A stretch of 64,000 nucleotides of DNA from Rostratula benghalensis (taxonomy: Eukaryota > Chordata > Aves > Charadriiformes > Rostratulidae): contig VXAI01000115.1 of NCBI GenBank assembly GCA_013399305.1, forward strand, positions 2,127,907-2,191,906, in the 5' to 3' direction. Numbering within the stretch: the first letter of the stretch is position 1; the number at the start of each line of letters is the position of its first letter. The notes beneath the pieces are model-generated. The model ran no database searches. It saw only the letters and a program-made list of their open reading frames with translations, and had not been told where the DNA came from. Both the position numbers and the translations under genes were made by a program. Positions 13,399 to 25,900 of this stretch are shown here, piece after piece.

Positions 13399-16230
13399 GT
13401 AATACATATTTTTTATATTGGATATCAGTATCTGAAATACAATTACCTTACCTTTCCCATCAATGTGTTTCCCTGTGTACTAAGTATGGAGAAAATAGTA
13501 CAGCAGCTCACACTGTTGTTTGTATAGTTGCTAAGCAGCTGACACCACTTTTTAAATACAAGGTGTTTGGTCTCAAGAAGGGTTATGTCTGCTGCAGATC
13601 TCACTTAGAATCTTATTCTGACTTCATCATCTGCCTTTCTTTACGCAAATTCATCTTCTGATTTTGGACATACTTTCAGTTTCAGGCAAGTTAGTTGACA
13701 TAACTGGATGCTTAGGCTTGGGTTCTGCTTTTTGTTAGTTCAGATATGACCATATCTCAGTGGCAACACAGGCTTAAACACTGAAAAGCAGCAGATCCTC
13801 CACTGCTTGGCCTAATTATATTTCTGTATCTGGAATTAGAAAAGTGATTTTGAGGTTTTTTTCCTCCTCAACACTTAATTGGGAGAGAGTCTGATTGTTT
13901 AACTGCTGAAAAGCAAAAAAAATCAAACCCAAAAAACAATGCAGTTGCTCAGAAACTTTGCCCTTAGAAATAGGAAAGCATAGCATACATATGCAAAACA
14001 CAGATTTTCACAGCATGTCTGCATGAGTGTGCTTCTTTGTCCTCTGGAAAAATTCACCAGAAAGACACAACTCAAAAAGAAGGTAAAGAGAATATGGGGA
14101 CACTCTGTTCCCTACAACCAAAGCCTTTGTACTCAGAGGGCAACATATTTCACCATGTTGGTTTGCCAGTAAAGGTCTTTGGTACCCTGTTGCCATGTTC
14201 AACAGCACAGAGTAAAGAAAGTTTGAGGCAAAGGAAAAAAATTAATGAATTTTCTGTGGGCTCTGATTCAGCCAGGACAGCTTACCTTAGGATGTGTTCC
14301 TGTCTGAAACCATGCACTTTACTTCTCTGGGAGTTTCCCACCCTTCCTACAAAGTGCTCAGCTGTTAGGCAAAACAGCTGCTAAGCTGCTGTGGCTTTAG
14401 GTGGAGATATCATTTAGATTTCTGTGTTATCATGACCAGCACACTATGGCAGCTTAGCAGCTGTTACACCAGCAGCTGAGCATTTCCAAAGGAAGGACAA
14501 GAACCTCAGGGAGGGGTTTGAGGAGGGCATGTGGGTGTGGGATCCGGTGTCTTCATTCCCTGATAAGCTGTCCTTACAAATTCTGCCATTAGCTGCATCT
14601 GATTTTTTATTTAAGATGTCCATTATAGAGCTATCAAGGGGGAAACTACTTCTGAGGGTTTGATGTTGGTCCTCAGCCAGTAAGATTGACTTTCTTTGGA
14701 GGAAGAGCTCATTACAAACCAAACTGCAGTGTGCCAATCCTTAAGTTCCATGATTCGTGAATAAACAATAGCAGGAACCAGAGATTTCCAGAGATTTGAG
14801 AGATTTCCCAAATTTTCCTTGCTCATTTAGCAGAGAGGAAGGGCTGTGTATTCCATGGATTGTTCGCATAGCTTTTTGTGGATTTCTGTAATTTGGGAAA
14901 ACATTACCAAAAAAAATTTCAAAAAATCACAAGAATTACTTAATATTGCTTCCTTATAATGAATTCATATTGTGTTAACTGCTTGTATTTGCCACTATTA
15001 AAATAAAATGCAGTTTGTTTTGAAAAGGTGGTTCAAGGTCTGCATGTCTTAGTGTAGGAACTTGCTGCATTTTTTACTGATGTGACACAACCAGTCTGGT
15101 CAATAAGGTTTTTGCTTCATTCATTGACTGAACTTTTTAGTAGCAGAGTTTTACAGAGGTATATGAAGGGAATCATTGCTTTAACTTCTAACAGTGTGGC
15201 ATATGTACATCTGCTTAACAAAGGATCTTCTGTTTCTGTAGGTGTAATAACTTCAGGTCCCAAGTAAAGGAGCTCTGTTTTATTTGAAAGAGCTCCATTT
15301 TATGTTGGATACCCATGAATCCTCTAATACACAAAAACTTACTACTGTAAGATAAATAATTCCCCTTTCAGAAGGTTTAATTGGGAAAAAAAAATTAAGA
15401 AAAATTTTGCAAACGTAAGGAAAATCCCATGGACTAGATGCAGGCAGCAAAATGTTAAAATACATATTCTACACTTGTAAAAGTTTACTCATGGAATGAA
15501 CACAATTAATTGAGATAATTTACACAATTAGATGCTAAACAAGACCACACGTATTTGTGCAAGGCAGCAACTTCTTAGTGCTCTGTTTTCACAAGTTACC
15601 TTGACTTCCTTTAGTATGTAAGCTTGACTTGATTTTGAACAAGGAGCATTTGTGTGCTAAGTCAGTATTGACCATTATATGGTCTCTTAGGACACGTTTT
15701 GGTACAGTGGGTCTTTTTTACTTGTTTTTGTAAAAGTTCAAATTCAAAAATCAGCACATTTGCCCTTTTCTCTTTTTGCTTGAAATTACAGTTACAGTTG
15801 TGGCTTTAAAGGAAAATGTTTTGTTAGCATGCTTGTGGCATACAGTAAATGGAAATGCTCAAAAAAACATCTTAGGCTTTTGCATAGTAAAGCTACACTC
15901 AAAAATATGTCTACGGACTCCACGTTAGTGCAGCGATTAGACACTTTTCTACAATTAAGTTAATTTTCTCTGTGAAATTAACCATCTTTATTTTTGTTAC
16001 ACTTTCGTGTGGGGTTGGTTCAGTGTCTTCCAAACTCCGTGACAAGACTAGCTGATTTCAGTGGCAATTGGACCATCCACTTTCATTTGATTTGAGTAGG
16101 TCTTTGAAATAATGCTAACTTTGAAGGGGATGCTTTGAAGATACTGTTTTTAACAGGAAAAGCGTGATGCAGGTGCAGTGGAGCAACCAGTGTTTAGGTA
16201 TGGATTATGATTTTCTTTTCTTGCCAACAG
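13399..16230 (+). other. UXS1 intron 2
   Basis: This 2.8 kb intron is AT-rich unique sequence. I see no mobile element, RNA gene or convincing exon. Near its 3' end there is a decoy acceptor at 16155-16156 and an exon-like 41-base segment at 16157-16197. That segment lies only 33 bases from the true exon 3 acceptor. Confidence 0.85.
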
Positions 16231-16279
16231 GTCTCTTCAAGAAAATGGGGATCAGAAGGTGGAAAGTAAAATAGAGGAG
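16231..16279 (+). CDS. UXS1: UXS1 exon 3
   Basis: The 49-base exon supplies the last base of Arg41 and then codons 42-57 (SLQENGDQKVESKIEE). It codes for the lumenal stem before the catalytic domain, which is charged and probably begins a short coiled coil. The acceptor is CCAACAG. The donor GTTAGT is weaker than the GTAAGT used by most other exons of this gene. Some substitutions relative to the human stem are conservative, as expected for the least constrained part of the protein. Confidence 0.94.
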
Positions 16280-18316
16280 GTTAGTTTGCTAATAGCTGTA
16301 GTCTGTTTTGTTCATTTCACTCATGTCATATTGAAAGGGTGCATTTAGCTATGTGTCGTTACTCTCCATTCCACTAAAACTATTTGAAGTGTTTAATTTG
16401 TGTCTGTACATAAGTTTTTTAACGGTTCCTCACTGTAGTGGAGTTTCTAACATTATCTGTGACGCTCATCTCTGTTTGTTTTTCCCCTCTAAACTTTTCA
16501 AGAAGTAATAACTGTCTCATTTGCTGCAGAGACTGTGGCAGAGTGGTCCTCAGAGCTGTTTTTTGTTTTTGAATGAAGGATAAACACCAAGTCTTTCCTC
16601 TGTCATCCCTACAAAATGTTACATATATATACAAGTTTGGGAGGTTTTGAATCCCTAATCAGAAATTGTTTGGGTTTTTTTTTTTCCTTAACTAATGAAC
16701 AAAAGGAGCAGTGTTTGTGACCAGGGATGGTGTCTGATACCAATGCTTTAAGCACAAGTCCTGGAGTAGACAAGGGTATTGAACACATTGGTGGTTCTGA
16801 ACTGCTATACCAATACCTGTGAATTTCCATTTCAACTCTGTTGTGAGATATTAAGAACAGACCTTTCTCCAGATATTTTTGGACTTCAATCTAATAACAA
16901 TAAAACAAATAATTTAATAATACAAAACTCTTTGAAGTCTGTTCCCCCTACCCCATGCTGGTGTAGTCTGGTCTGCCTGGTGTCTTGAGTTCCAACAGGT
17001 TTATAAAGCCTTTGTTCCTCTGGACACACTGAGAAGCCCATTGAAATTGATTAAAATCAATGAAAAAATTGTGTTCTTAGCTTGTCTTTTGCATTCCTTT
17101 CTTTTTTTAATTCTGGTAAACATTGCAAGAAGGATTCTGAAAATCCCAGTCATTTAACAGTGGTTAAATGATTGAAATGCAGTGGGTAGATCAGAGTTAC
17201 TCTAAGGTCTGAGAAGTTGAGCATTCCTTGATCTTGTTTTTCAAGCTTTAAGTATATAGTATCTTGAACCATCAAAATAAATATGTTGGTTTCCAGAACT
17301 ATTTGTTGCCCCACAGAGCTAGATTTTTAATGAATGTTGATGACAATACTGTATTCCCTCTTAACATGAGTGTATAGCTTATTTCAGTTTATGAAGTTCC
17401 TGAATTGTCTAGTTCTAACCATCAATATTTGTACAAACCTAATAAATAGTGATTGGTGCATATATAGTACCATTACTGTATACTACCATTTTAAGTGATA
17501 AGCCTCAACTTTCAATTTGTGTATGGCCCTAGATGGTAAATTTTGTGACAAGTTTTTAGTAAACTTAAAAACAAATTCAGGGACTTGTAATTTGGCAAGA
17601 CTGTGAAGAAATTTTAAGTCATGTGTTTAAGAACCTGAGACTACTGCTGACTTAACTGATTCTCTCTTTTAAAGCAGTGAAAATGCAAACAGAAATCTTG
17701 ATAAGTAAACTGTATTTTCTGTCAAATTTTATTTGAATCTTTTTAAAGGCCTAGATATACCTTCAAATCACAATGTCTAACCTTTCTTAGCTATTTAAAC
17801 ATGAAGTTTCTTTGACTTCACATACCATGTTCTGAGAGAATTATATATAGCCTTTGCACTGGAGCTAATGCCCCTGGTTCTGTGTCCATGTACTCATTAA
17901 GTGTGTGTATCTCCTGTCCACTTAAATAGTTGAGGTTTTACTGACTGTTCTGTTGTGCTGTTGCTTGATACAGACTGCCTTTAACCACCTCAGACAAGTC
18001 AGTTGTGACTTCAGTTTGCCAAGTAGCAATCGTGACATTGGATGTTCTTATCAATGGGACTGTGGCACTCCTAGCCTTGAGGTGTTTTATTTTCAGTGGT
18101 AAGCTAAGGGTTTTCACATTGTACTTGGTGTTTTGATTTTTGGTGGAAGAGGTTCAAGGATTTTTTGACATAAAGGGTGCTTTAAGGCACAAGTTTCTTA
18201 TGGTGTCTTTGGCGACTATTTGCCATAATTTTTGCTCTAAAGTAACATCCTACATGCATGTTTCGTGAAAAGAATATTGTTCTGTTCTTCAAAGATTAAA
18301 TATTCCTTTATTTTAG
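16280..18316 (+). other. UXS1 intron 3
   Basis: This 2.0 kb intron is AT-rich unique sequence with no repeat or extra exon that I can recognise. There is a T-run near 16675-16686. The exon 4 acceptor follows TTTATTTTAG. Confidence 0.85.
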
Positions 18317-18360
18317 GCTATTGCACCTCTACGGGAGAAAATCAAAGATCTGGAAAAAAG
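18317..18360 (+). CDS. UXS1: UXS1 exon 4
   Basis: The 44-base exon encodes residues 58-71 (AIAPLREKIKDLEK) plus two bases of Ser72. The heptad-like spacing of Ile, Leu and Ile with many Lys and Glu residues suggests a short coiled coil linking the anchor to the catalytic domain. The first residues (Ala-Ile-Ala) differ from the human Met-Val-Glu as I recall it, while the following PLREKI block is kept. The donor is AG followed by GTATGT. Confidence 0.95.
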
Positions 18361-21300
18361 GTATGTCTTTTTTGCTAAATTTGGGAAGCAGAAAGCAGAG
18401 TTTCTGTTCCATAGTTGTAGGCTTGAGAAATGTTTTGCACATAGCCTAAGTACCTCTGGATTTTTATCACATATAAGTGAGGATGAGGCCTTGAATGCTG
18501 CAAGACATTAATGCTTAAGGTATTCAGGTTTTTAATTAACTCCATTAAAGTAAACTGGGACTACTGGATTTCTGTGAAGTTCAAATCCTGTGGAGGAATT
18601 TGTTGGTTTGAGTCCAGCTGGTGAATGGATTACCATGGTGTAGTAAGTCTGGCCTAGGTGTGTGCTAAAATATAGCGGTTTCAACTATAGGAAATTGAAA
18701 ATAGGTTTTACCTCACATTTCCCACACTTGTGATCACTTGTACATTGATTTGCTTGCGAATTATAGCGTGTGCACGTGCTTTGGGTGAGCCCAAGTGACT
18801 TGCTGCTCTCAGGATTTGTAAGGGAAGGTGGTGTCCTGGATTAAGCCGCATCATGCGATTGAGGGAAAGCGGACAAGCTTTTTGATGAGCTGAAGATATT
18901 CAATATGTGCTGTGGTTCTGTAAGCACCTTAAATTGACATAGTTGTTTAAACAAAATAATCCAAGCCTGTCGCATTTTTCTCTGTCTGCTTGTGTTCACC
19001 CTGCAACGTTGTTTCCTCACTCTTAGGCCAGCAGAACCACTTGAGTGCTGACAGTAAGCTGCCTGGGGAAACCAGGCGTTTCAGTCTGCCTTTGCAAATA
19101 ACTCTCTTGTTCCCCAAACTGATTGCCTTTCTGCCAGATCAGTTCTCCCACCTGGATGTCCTCACGGGCAGGTGCTTTTCATGACAAACTGAAGTCTGGA
19201 ACAAGGGTAGGAATTGTCCTCTAACAAGGACATAGCTGCTTTTGACAGTGATACTGTTCCATAGGTGGCACTGTTGATCACAGAATCACAGAATATCAGG
19301 GATTGGAAGGGACCTTGAAAGATCATCTAAGTTCAATCCCCCTGCCACAGCAGGAACACCTAGATCAGGTTGCACAGGAACACGTCCAGGCGGGTTTTGA
19401 ATGTCTCCAGAGAAGGAGACTCCACAACCTCTCTGGGCAGCCCGTTTCAGTGTCCCATCACCCTCACTGTGAAGAAGTTTTTCCTCCTATTTAAGTGGAA
19501 CCTCCTGTGTTCCAGCTTGCACCCATTGCCCCTTGTCCTATTGTTGGCCATCACTGAGAAGAGCCTGGCTCCATCCTCCTGACACTCACCCTTTACATAT
19601 TTATAAACTTCAATGAGGTCACCCCTCAGTCTCCTCTTCTCCAAGCTAAAGAGACCCAGCTCCCTCAGCCTTTCCTCATATGGGAGATGCTCCACGCCCT
19701 TAATCATCTTTGTTGCCCTGCCCTGGACTCTTTAAAGCAATTCCCTGTCCTTCTTGAACTGAGGGGCCCAGAACTGGACACAATATTCCAGATGGGGTCT
19801 CACCAGGGCAGAGTAGAGGGGGATGTCCCAAGCAAACAGCTAGTTGAGAATGCTGCATTACAAAGGGCCAAGTCTGGACTTACCCAAGCAGTGCCAGTAA
19901 GCCTAGATGGTTATGCATAGGATACTGTGGGTTGTGTGCTGTTCCTCTGGAGAGGGGGGGCACAATCCTATTCCTTGTGGCCACAGTGTTATGCTTGTTG
20001 CCCGCAGTGTTTCGAGTACTGTCTTGCCAATGAGGAGTTACCCCTTGTGCCTACTGGCCCTCGTGTTCTGCAGGGCAAAAAAAAAAAAAAAGTCATCGGT
20101 TCTGTTTTTTACAATGGAATTGAAAGATTCAGTGACCTGCCAAATGCAATTTATTTCAATGAGAATACTGATCAGATTTGCTCATCTCAATATAAACACG
20201 AACTTCATGCATTGAACTAGGGGATGTATTGGCAATATGTAACAAATAACAGACTGTGTCACTTGTAGTAATTGTCTGTGACACTACCATGCCAATTATA
20301 ACAGTCAAATAACAGAGATTTTATGTTCAGAAGAAATTTTTGATGTCCTGCCTCTGTTCAAATTTAATCTTTATTGATAGCCCAGTATATTTTCAGCTTC
20401 GGTGGTTGGCAATTTGGGTATTTCCTTCTGCCATTCATGGAGGACCTTTGTGGGAGCTTATCCTGTTTGGCTCTTTTCTTGTTTTGTTCTGGGGTTTTTT
20501 TGCTTGTTTGTTTGGTTTGGGTTGGTTTGTTTGGTTGTTTTTTTTGTTTATAATCATCATATTTTTCCTGAATGAACAATGAGTTTTTGGGTGAAACCAT
20601 GAAGTTAAAACTTCTCCCAGGAGCCATCTGAATGTTTCCATTTTCAGTAGTGTTTGTAGAGTATTGATGAGTCCTGTTTCAAATGTCTAGCAGTGAGGAG
20701 AACGAATCAATTTTTTTTTTTTACGTCTCTATGAGCTGATCTGGGAATTATAATTTCACAAAGTGTGGGCTCATGGTCTTTTATGATCCATATCAAAATA
20801 TGGGTTCTTATTTTGGGTTCTGCAAATAGTATAGCAGTCTCCCTCTGCTGGTTTAACTGCATGTGGGTTGTTGCAATTAAATTTTGAATTTTATATATCT
20901 CCAAAGTGACAGTAAATAACTAATCATTGTCAGTTGCCTGAAGGCTGATTCCTTTTGCAAAGCTTACTCTGTAGTGCAATTTATATTTTTTTTTAACCTC
21001 ATAAGCTGATAAAGCCTGAAGTCGAGCCATCATCATGCTTTTGAGAAACAGGAAAGACAAGAATTCCTTAATGCTAGTCTCATGACAAGTGATTGTTTGA
21101 CTGAAGCTAAAGTTGGACGGTTTTTATTAAGGATTTGCACTGCAAAAGCATTGCTATGTAGTCATCAAAGCAAGTACTGGGTCAAGATAAACTGACCATT
21201 GTTGCCAAAAGATAAGCATTCAACTGGAGCAGTTCCAGACTCCTGCCCGCTGCCTCTAAGCTAATACTGGTGCAATAGAAGGAGGAAAAATGGTGGGGAG

Positions 21301-22862
21301 GTCCCTGTGGCAGCAGTGTTATTCCATGCTAGATTAATGTGACCTTAAAATAGCAGGCCTAAAAATGGAGGAGAGTGACTTTTACCTTGCATCAAGTTAT
21401 TTGACACTCTGCTATTTTTTTTAAGCTCCGTAAGCTGCTTCTTGTTATTGCTGCATTTGCCTTTTTCTCACAGGAGGCCTGTGTTTTACAAATCTACATT
21501 ACACTTATGCATGGCTGTTTCTCGTTGCTTCTCAACTTAAAGAAATAAATTTGCCTTTAGTGATGCATCTGGTGATGTAAGGCAAGCTTCTTATTTCATT
21601 CTTCCTCTATGGGCAATATTGGAAGATTGCACTGCTGTGTTCCCCCTATCCAGGAAGCTGAAAATTGCTCACATTCTGGGGTGAAAAGCTGATACAAGTA
21701 CAGAAGCATCTGTGCTTGGCCACTAAAGAACTCCTGTTGAGCCAGTACTGCAGGTTAGAAGCAGAGGAGGTGCTTGAAGATCAGAGATGTAGGGTCAGTT
21801 CAGTGAGAGTCTATTTGTGTCTCCTACATGCCTCATCCAGTTGCATCTCTAGCAGGTGGATTTACTGGAGGAGAAGAGTAACCATAGTTTGGTTTTTATC
21901 CAGTATCACACTGATATTTAGTTAAGAAGAAGCTGGGCTATTAAAGTATTGCCAAGACTACAGTGCTAATTACTGAAATAAATAAATAAAATTCACACCT
22001 TCATTTGGAGGAGTTTGTTTCTGCATGCAGAAGGCATGCCACTTGGGGGGGAAAAAAAGTGATACAGTTCCGTGTCCCTGAAATTGTCCAAGGTTCTGAG
22101 CATTTTGAAACTTGGGAGAGTATCTAAGAGTCTTAGATCACATAATTTTATTTTTAGGATATTTTAGTTTTGATTAAGTTCCTGTAAAGAAGTTGGTGCA
22201 AAAAAATTAAAAATGAAAGTATCTTGAAGACTGTCAAAGCAATGGCTGTCTAGCTATTTCTGAGAGGAAAATTAAGACTAGCTTTCATATTGAATAAGCC
22301 CTCTGGTAAAAATTATTGAAGGATCTGAAAGAGAGTGCCATTGACATTCTGATGGTGAACTTTACATTGATTCCTGTGAAACTTTAGGGAAAATTAAAAC
22401 TTTATAATACAAACTTCACACTGAAACTTTAAGAAGAAATGTTTGTAGTCAGTGTGGTAAGTCAAAACAGCTTGCTTGCTTTTCCCGAACTTCTAAGAAG
22501 GTTGTTTGCTCTCTAAAACTTAAAGAAAAATAAAAAAGTCCAGTTGCTACTCTTGTGACGTCATACCTGGCACCAGTTCTTCTCTCAAAAGATAGAAGAT
22601 AGAAGTGATTCATTCTAGAAAATCAGTTAGGCAGAAATTTTAAAAGCACTTTTTGCAGATCATTTTTGATATTTCTCATAGGCGTTGTCAGATGTAGGCC
22701 TAGATCCTTCTTTAGAAAAAAGGGCTAAACATATCCATAGCAGAACTTTAAGAATGGGAGGTTGTCAGAGTAGTTTTTCGTATTTCAAAGACTAGCATGT
22801 GACAGAATAAACAAGACTGAAACTTACATAGTTTTTCTTCTTTATTTTGAAATGTTCTGTAG
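18361..22862 (+). other. UXS1 intron 4
   Basis: This 4.5 kb intron holds one antisense CR1 at about 19279-19830, an A15 run near 20077-20091 and a GT-rich low-complexity stretch at about 20490-20550. An AAATAAATAAATAAA run lies near 21978. The remainder is unique AT-rich sequence with no supported exon. Confidence 0.85.
19279..19830 (-). mobile_element. CR1 LINE, 5'-truncated, antisense
   Basis: About 550 bases of CR1 lie on the - strand. The left edge, CACAGAATCACAGAATATC, is the complement of the terminal octamers. It is followed by AGGGATTGGAAGGGACCTTG, the 3' region and the decayed C-terminal end of the reverse transcriptase (frame at 19447-19707). By eye it differs from the copy at 63063 at fewer than about one in ten positions, so both belong to the same subfamily. 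The right edge, where the element is truncated, is uncertain. Confidence 0.92.
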
Positions 22863-22923
22863 TTTCACCCAGAAGTACCCTCCAGTGAAATTTTTATCAG
22901 AAAAGGATCGTAAAAGAATCCTG
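22863..22923 (+). CDS. UXS1: UXS1 exon 5
   Basis: The 61-base exon completes Ser72 and encodes residues 73-92 (FTQKYPPVKFLSEKDRKRIL). It links the stem to the first beta strand of the Rossmann domain: the final Arg-Ile-Leu starts that strand, just before the glycine-rich loop encoded by exon 6. The acceptor is TTCTGTAG and the donor is TG followed by GTAAGT. The sequence is nearly identical to mammalian UXS1. Confidence 0.96.
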
Positions 22924-25900
22924 GTAAGTTGGTATTTACTCAAGGGTTGTTTTGGGGAAATAAATGAATCTGTGGACTGTAAAGACATGAGCCAAGGGTA
23001 AAGTAAATTACCTCTGAAGTCACATGTACAGGGTTAGAGTAGTACTTCATGTGCTCTGAGTTGTTATTTTCAAACTCAGCATATGGATGAGAGCCCACTT
23101 GGGCTCTGGTTTGAAGATTTGACTTGCCAGTTAAGCTACTGTTTTCTGCTTGTAACGTCTCAGACTGCATTGCCAAAGGGTCTTTCATCTTGTGCTCCCA
23201 GATGGCTTAAACTTGCAGACTGGGAAACTTCTTAGGCACGTGCTGACAGAAAGTTTGTGTGACTGAATTGGCCAAAATCTAGTCTTAAGGCTAGAGAAGT
23301 AGTTGTTCTGCAGCACTGTTGAGAAGTACCAGTTAGTTAGATTGAGGGAATATTCATCTGTCTGTAACCTTCTGTGTTATTTCTGATATTTTAGATGTTT
23401 TAGGGTAGAAGAGGAAGGCAGCTTAAGTCCGGATAATCCAATGCATTCTTAGACTTAACAAAATGTGCTGCAACATCAGCTTTCCTGTTTTGTCTACAAA
23501 AACTTTTGAAGTTAGCCATACCCCTTTTTTTTTTTTTTTTTTCTTCTATTTGTCCTGTGGAAAAAATGCCCCCACAGAAAGAAAAAGTCAGAGAAATTAT
23601 AGTTACTTAAAATGTGTAAATACAGAAATATGAATGTCTGCCTGTGTAATAGAGAACAGTGCCTGGGACAAATCCCTGGTCAAGTGCCTGACTTATCTGA
23701 TGTTCTCCTTTGATGCTTCAAAATTTTGATGAAAAACACTAAGATACAAATAAAAATAAATTTAATTTGTACTGCTTTACAGTCTTCACTGCTGTTGCAA
23801 AACTTCATAAGGAATAAGTGTTATCAAATTAGTTTATTTCTTCAATGTTGTTCTGTCATTTTTATGACAGTATGAAGGAGGTAGACCTTCAATCTCATTG
23901 TTCCCTTGTTGAATGTGGAAGGTACACTGAGGGAAACCTCAGAGGCTTAATTCTGAAAATCCCTAAATCATGTGTTCGTGTCCAAGTGTAATAAAGTTAC
24001 TTAATGTCATGTTTTCTTCATGTAAACAAGAAGGTACTCTGCAGAAAAATATTAGTGCAAGCTGTTAATAGGCAATGGAGCTCTTAATGTTAAATTTTAA
24101 ACTTTGCCTCTTAAAGGTACAGGATATTTTGATGAAGTCTGTTGCTTCAATGGTGATGACAACTATTTGGAACTAAGACTGCTTTCTTGTGGCCCAGAGG
24201 TGAACAGCTTTTTGGTGTCCACCTATTCTGTAGCGTTTAAATTAATAAAGTTGGCTGAAAGGATTGAGGGCTCATGTAGACCTTTCATGGCACTTGGCAG
24301 TTTCTCAGGAGTAAACACAAGAATCAGCAAGCCAAATAAACTTTGATAGATGATCTACTTCGTATTTAGTTGATGCTGCATCTTTTCCTGGAATCCATTC
24401 TAAATTCTGATATTTTTTTTTTTTTTTTTCTGAATGCAGTCACAGTCCTGACCTGATCAGACAACAGTTCTCACAGTTACTTTTTTTATTATCCTGCATC
24501 TATTTGGAGATGATTGCAAGTAGGGGTGGTATTTCAGCTGAGACTAGATACTCTGGCACTTCCATTCAAAAGAGCTCAAGTCTTTGTCCTGTTGTGCATG
24601 ATTTATCTGCTTGCTCAATTTTCTGCAGTGACTAGCCACAGGCTTTTGTATGCAAGAGAAGAAATTCTGTTAATATTATGGATGATAGTGTTGACATTGG
24701 TTCAGTCTGCTGTGTGGTTTCTTTACTTAATTAAATGTGGTAGACCAATTAAAGCATAAAATTAAAAAAAAAAAAAAAAATAAAAAAGGATAACTTCCAT
24801 GTAGGACATTAGATGTTTTGAATCTGACTGTACACAGCAGAAATGAACCTGTCTAGCAAATACACAAAACTTAAGTGCCTCTAATAGAGGAAATTATCAG
24901 TAATATTTGTGCCTTCTTGTAGATACTGAAGTTACCAAGCATATTGGCACTACTAAGTAATTAAAGATTTTTATTAACGATGTCTTATTAAAGAATGCCT
25001 ATTTAAGCCCCAGGGGCTGGTGGTTCAGTTCTGATAGGGAAATTATTTACATGCAGTATGTGATTTTGTAGATTAATATGTCATTGTGATTTGCAGGAAG
25101 TCATATTTAGAAGTAAATTGACCTTGCTTGCTTATGTGAGCGATTGCAGGAAGGTTATACAGAGAGCTTCAGTGATAAATCCTCTTTTCTTTTTTTAATG
25201 CAGCCTCCAGTAATGATAAAAATTAATTTATAGAGTTGTTTACTTTTCATGGGGAAATTCAGCTCCTTTTCCAAGTAGTCCTTTATCTAATGCTTGTGGA
25301 AGTGATATATTAATAAAGCTAACATAGATTTATAATGAAAACTACTTACAGAATCAAAGTTATTGGGGACTTCTTTCCAGACAAAAATTGGTTTGTGCTT
25401 TTTTTCTTTTTTTCTTATTGCTTGCATATAGCATAGAAGAGTGCTGTAAGCAGTGCTTAGTTTGGTTTCCACTTTTTTTCCAAGAGGAAGATGGGGAAGA
25501 AGACATGCTTCTTTTACTGTACCAATGACATACTGCGAGTATCAAGTTTGTCTTCTCTGGAATCCTGAAAATAAGAAGTAGTAGCAGGGGATTTCCTTGG
25601 GTCTCAGTTGATTTAATAGGTCCAGGTCACCACAAAGAGCAGGACCCTTGGAACATTCACCCAGGCTGCAGCTTACTTCCAAGTTAAAAACTTACAGCAG
25701 TAGGTTTTCCATGCATACTGTTTTGCCCTTGGTAAGTCATGACAACTGGTAGAGCGCTGTTCTCCGTCAATTACCTCAATTACCACCATTCCATCCTAGT
25801 TCACAGCATTCTACCAGAAGCCTGTTCTTCAATCCTGCCCTGGAAAAGAGGGCTTCTCCTAAGTTCCCTTTCTCCTTCAGGTTTGTCAAGGAACTGAATC

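Noticed and set aside
13336..13527. ATG upstream of exon 2 as an alternative UXS1 start
   Set aside because: The frame from this ATG crosses exon 2 in the wrong phase and does not give the Val-Trp-Gly-Asn-Phe reading.
16157..16197. 41-base cryptic exon (TTTTTAACAG acceptor, AG/GTATGG donor) before exon 3
   Set aside because: It would leave only a 33-base intron before exon 3, too short to splice. Reading through to exon 3 adds 74 bases and shifts the frame to a stop.
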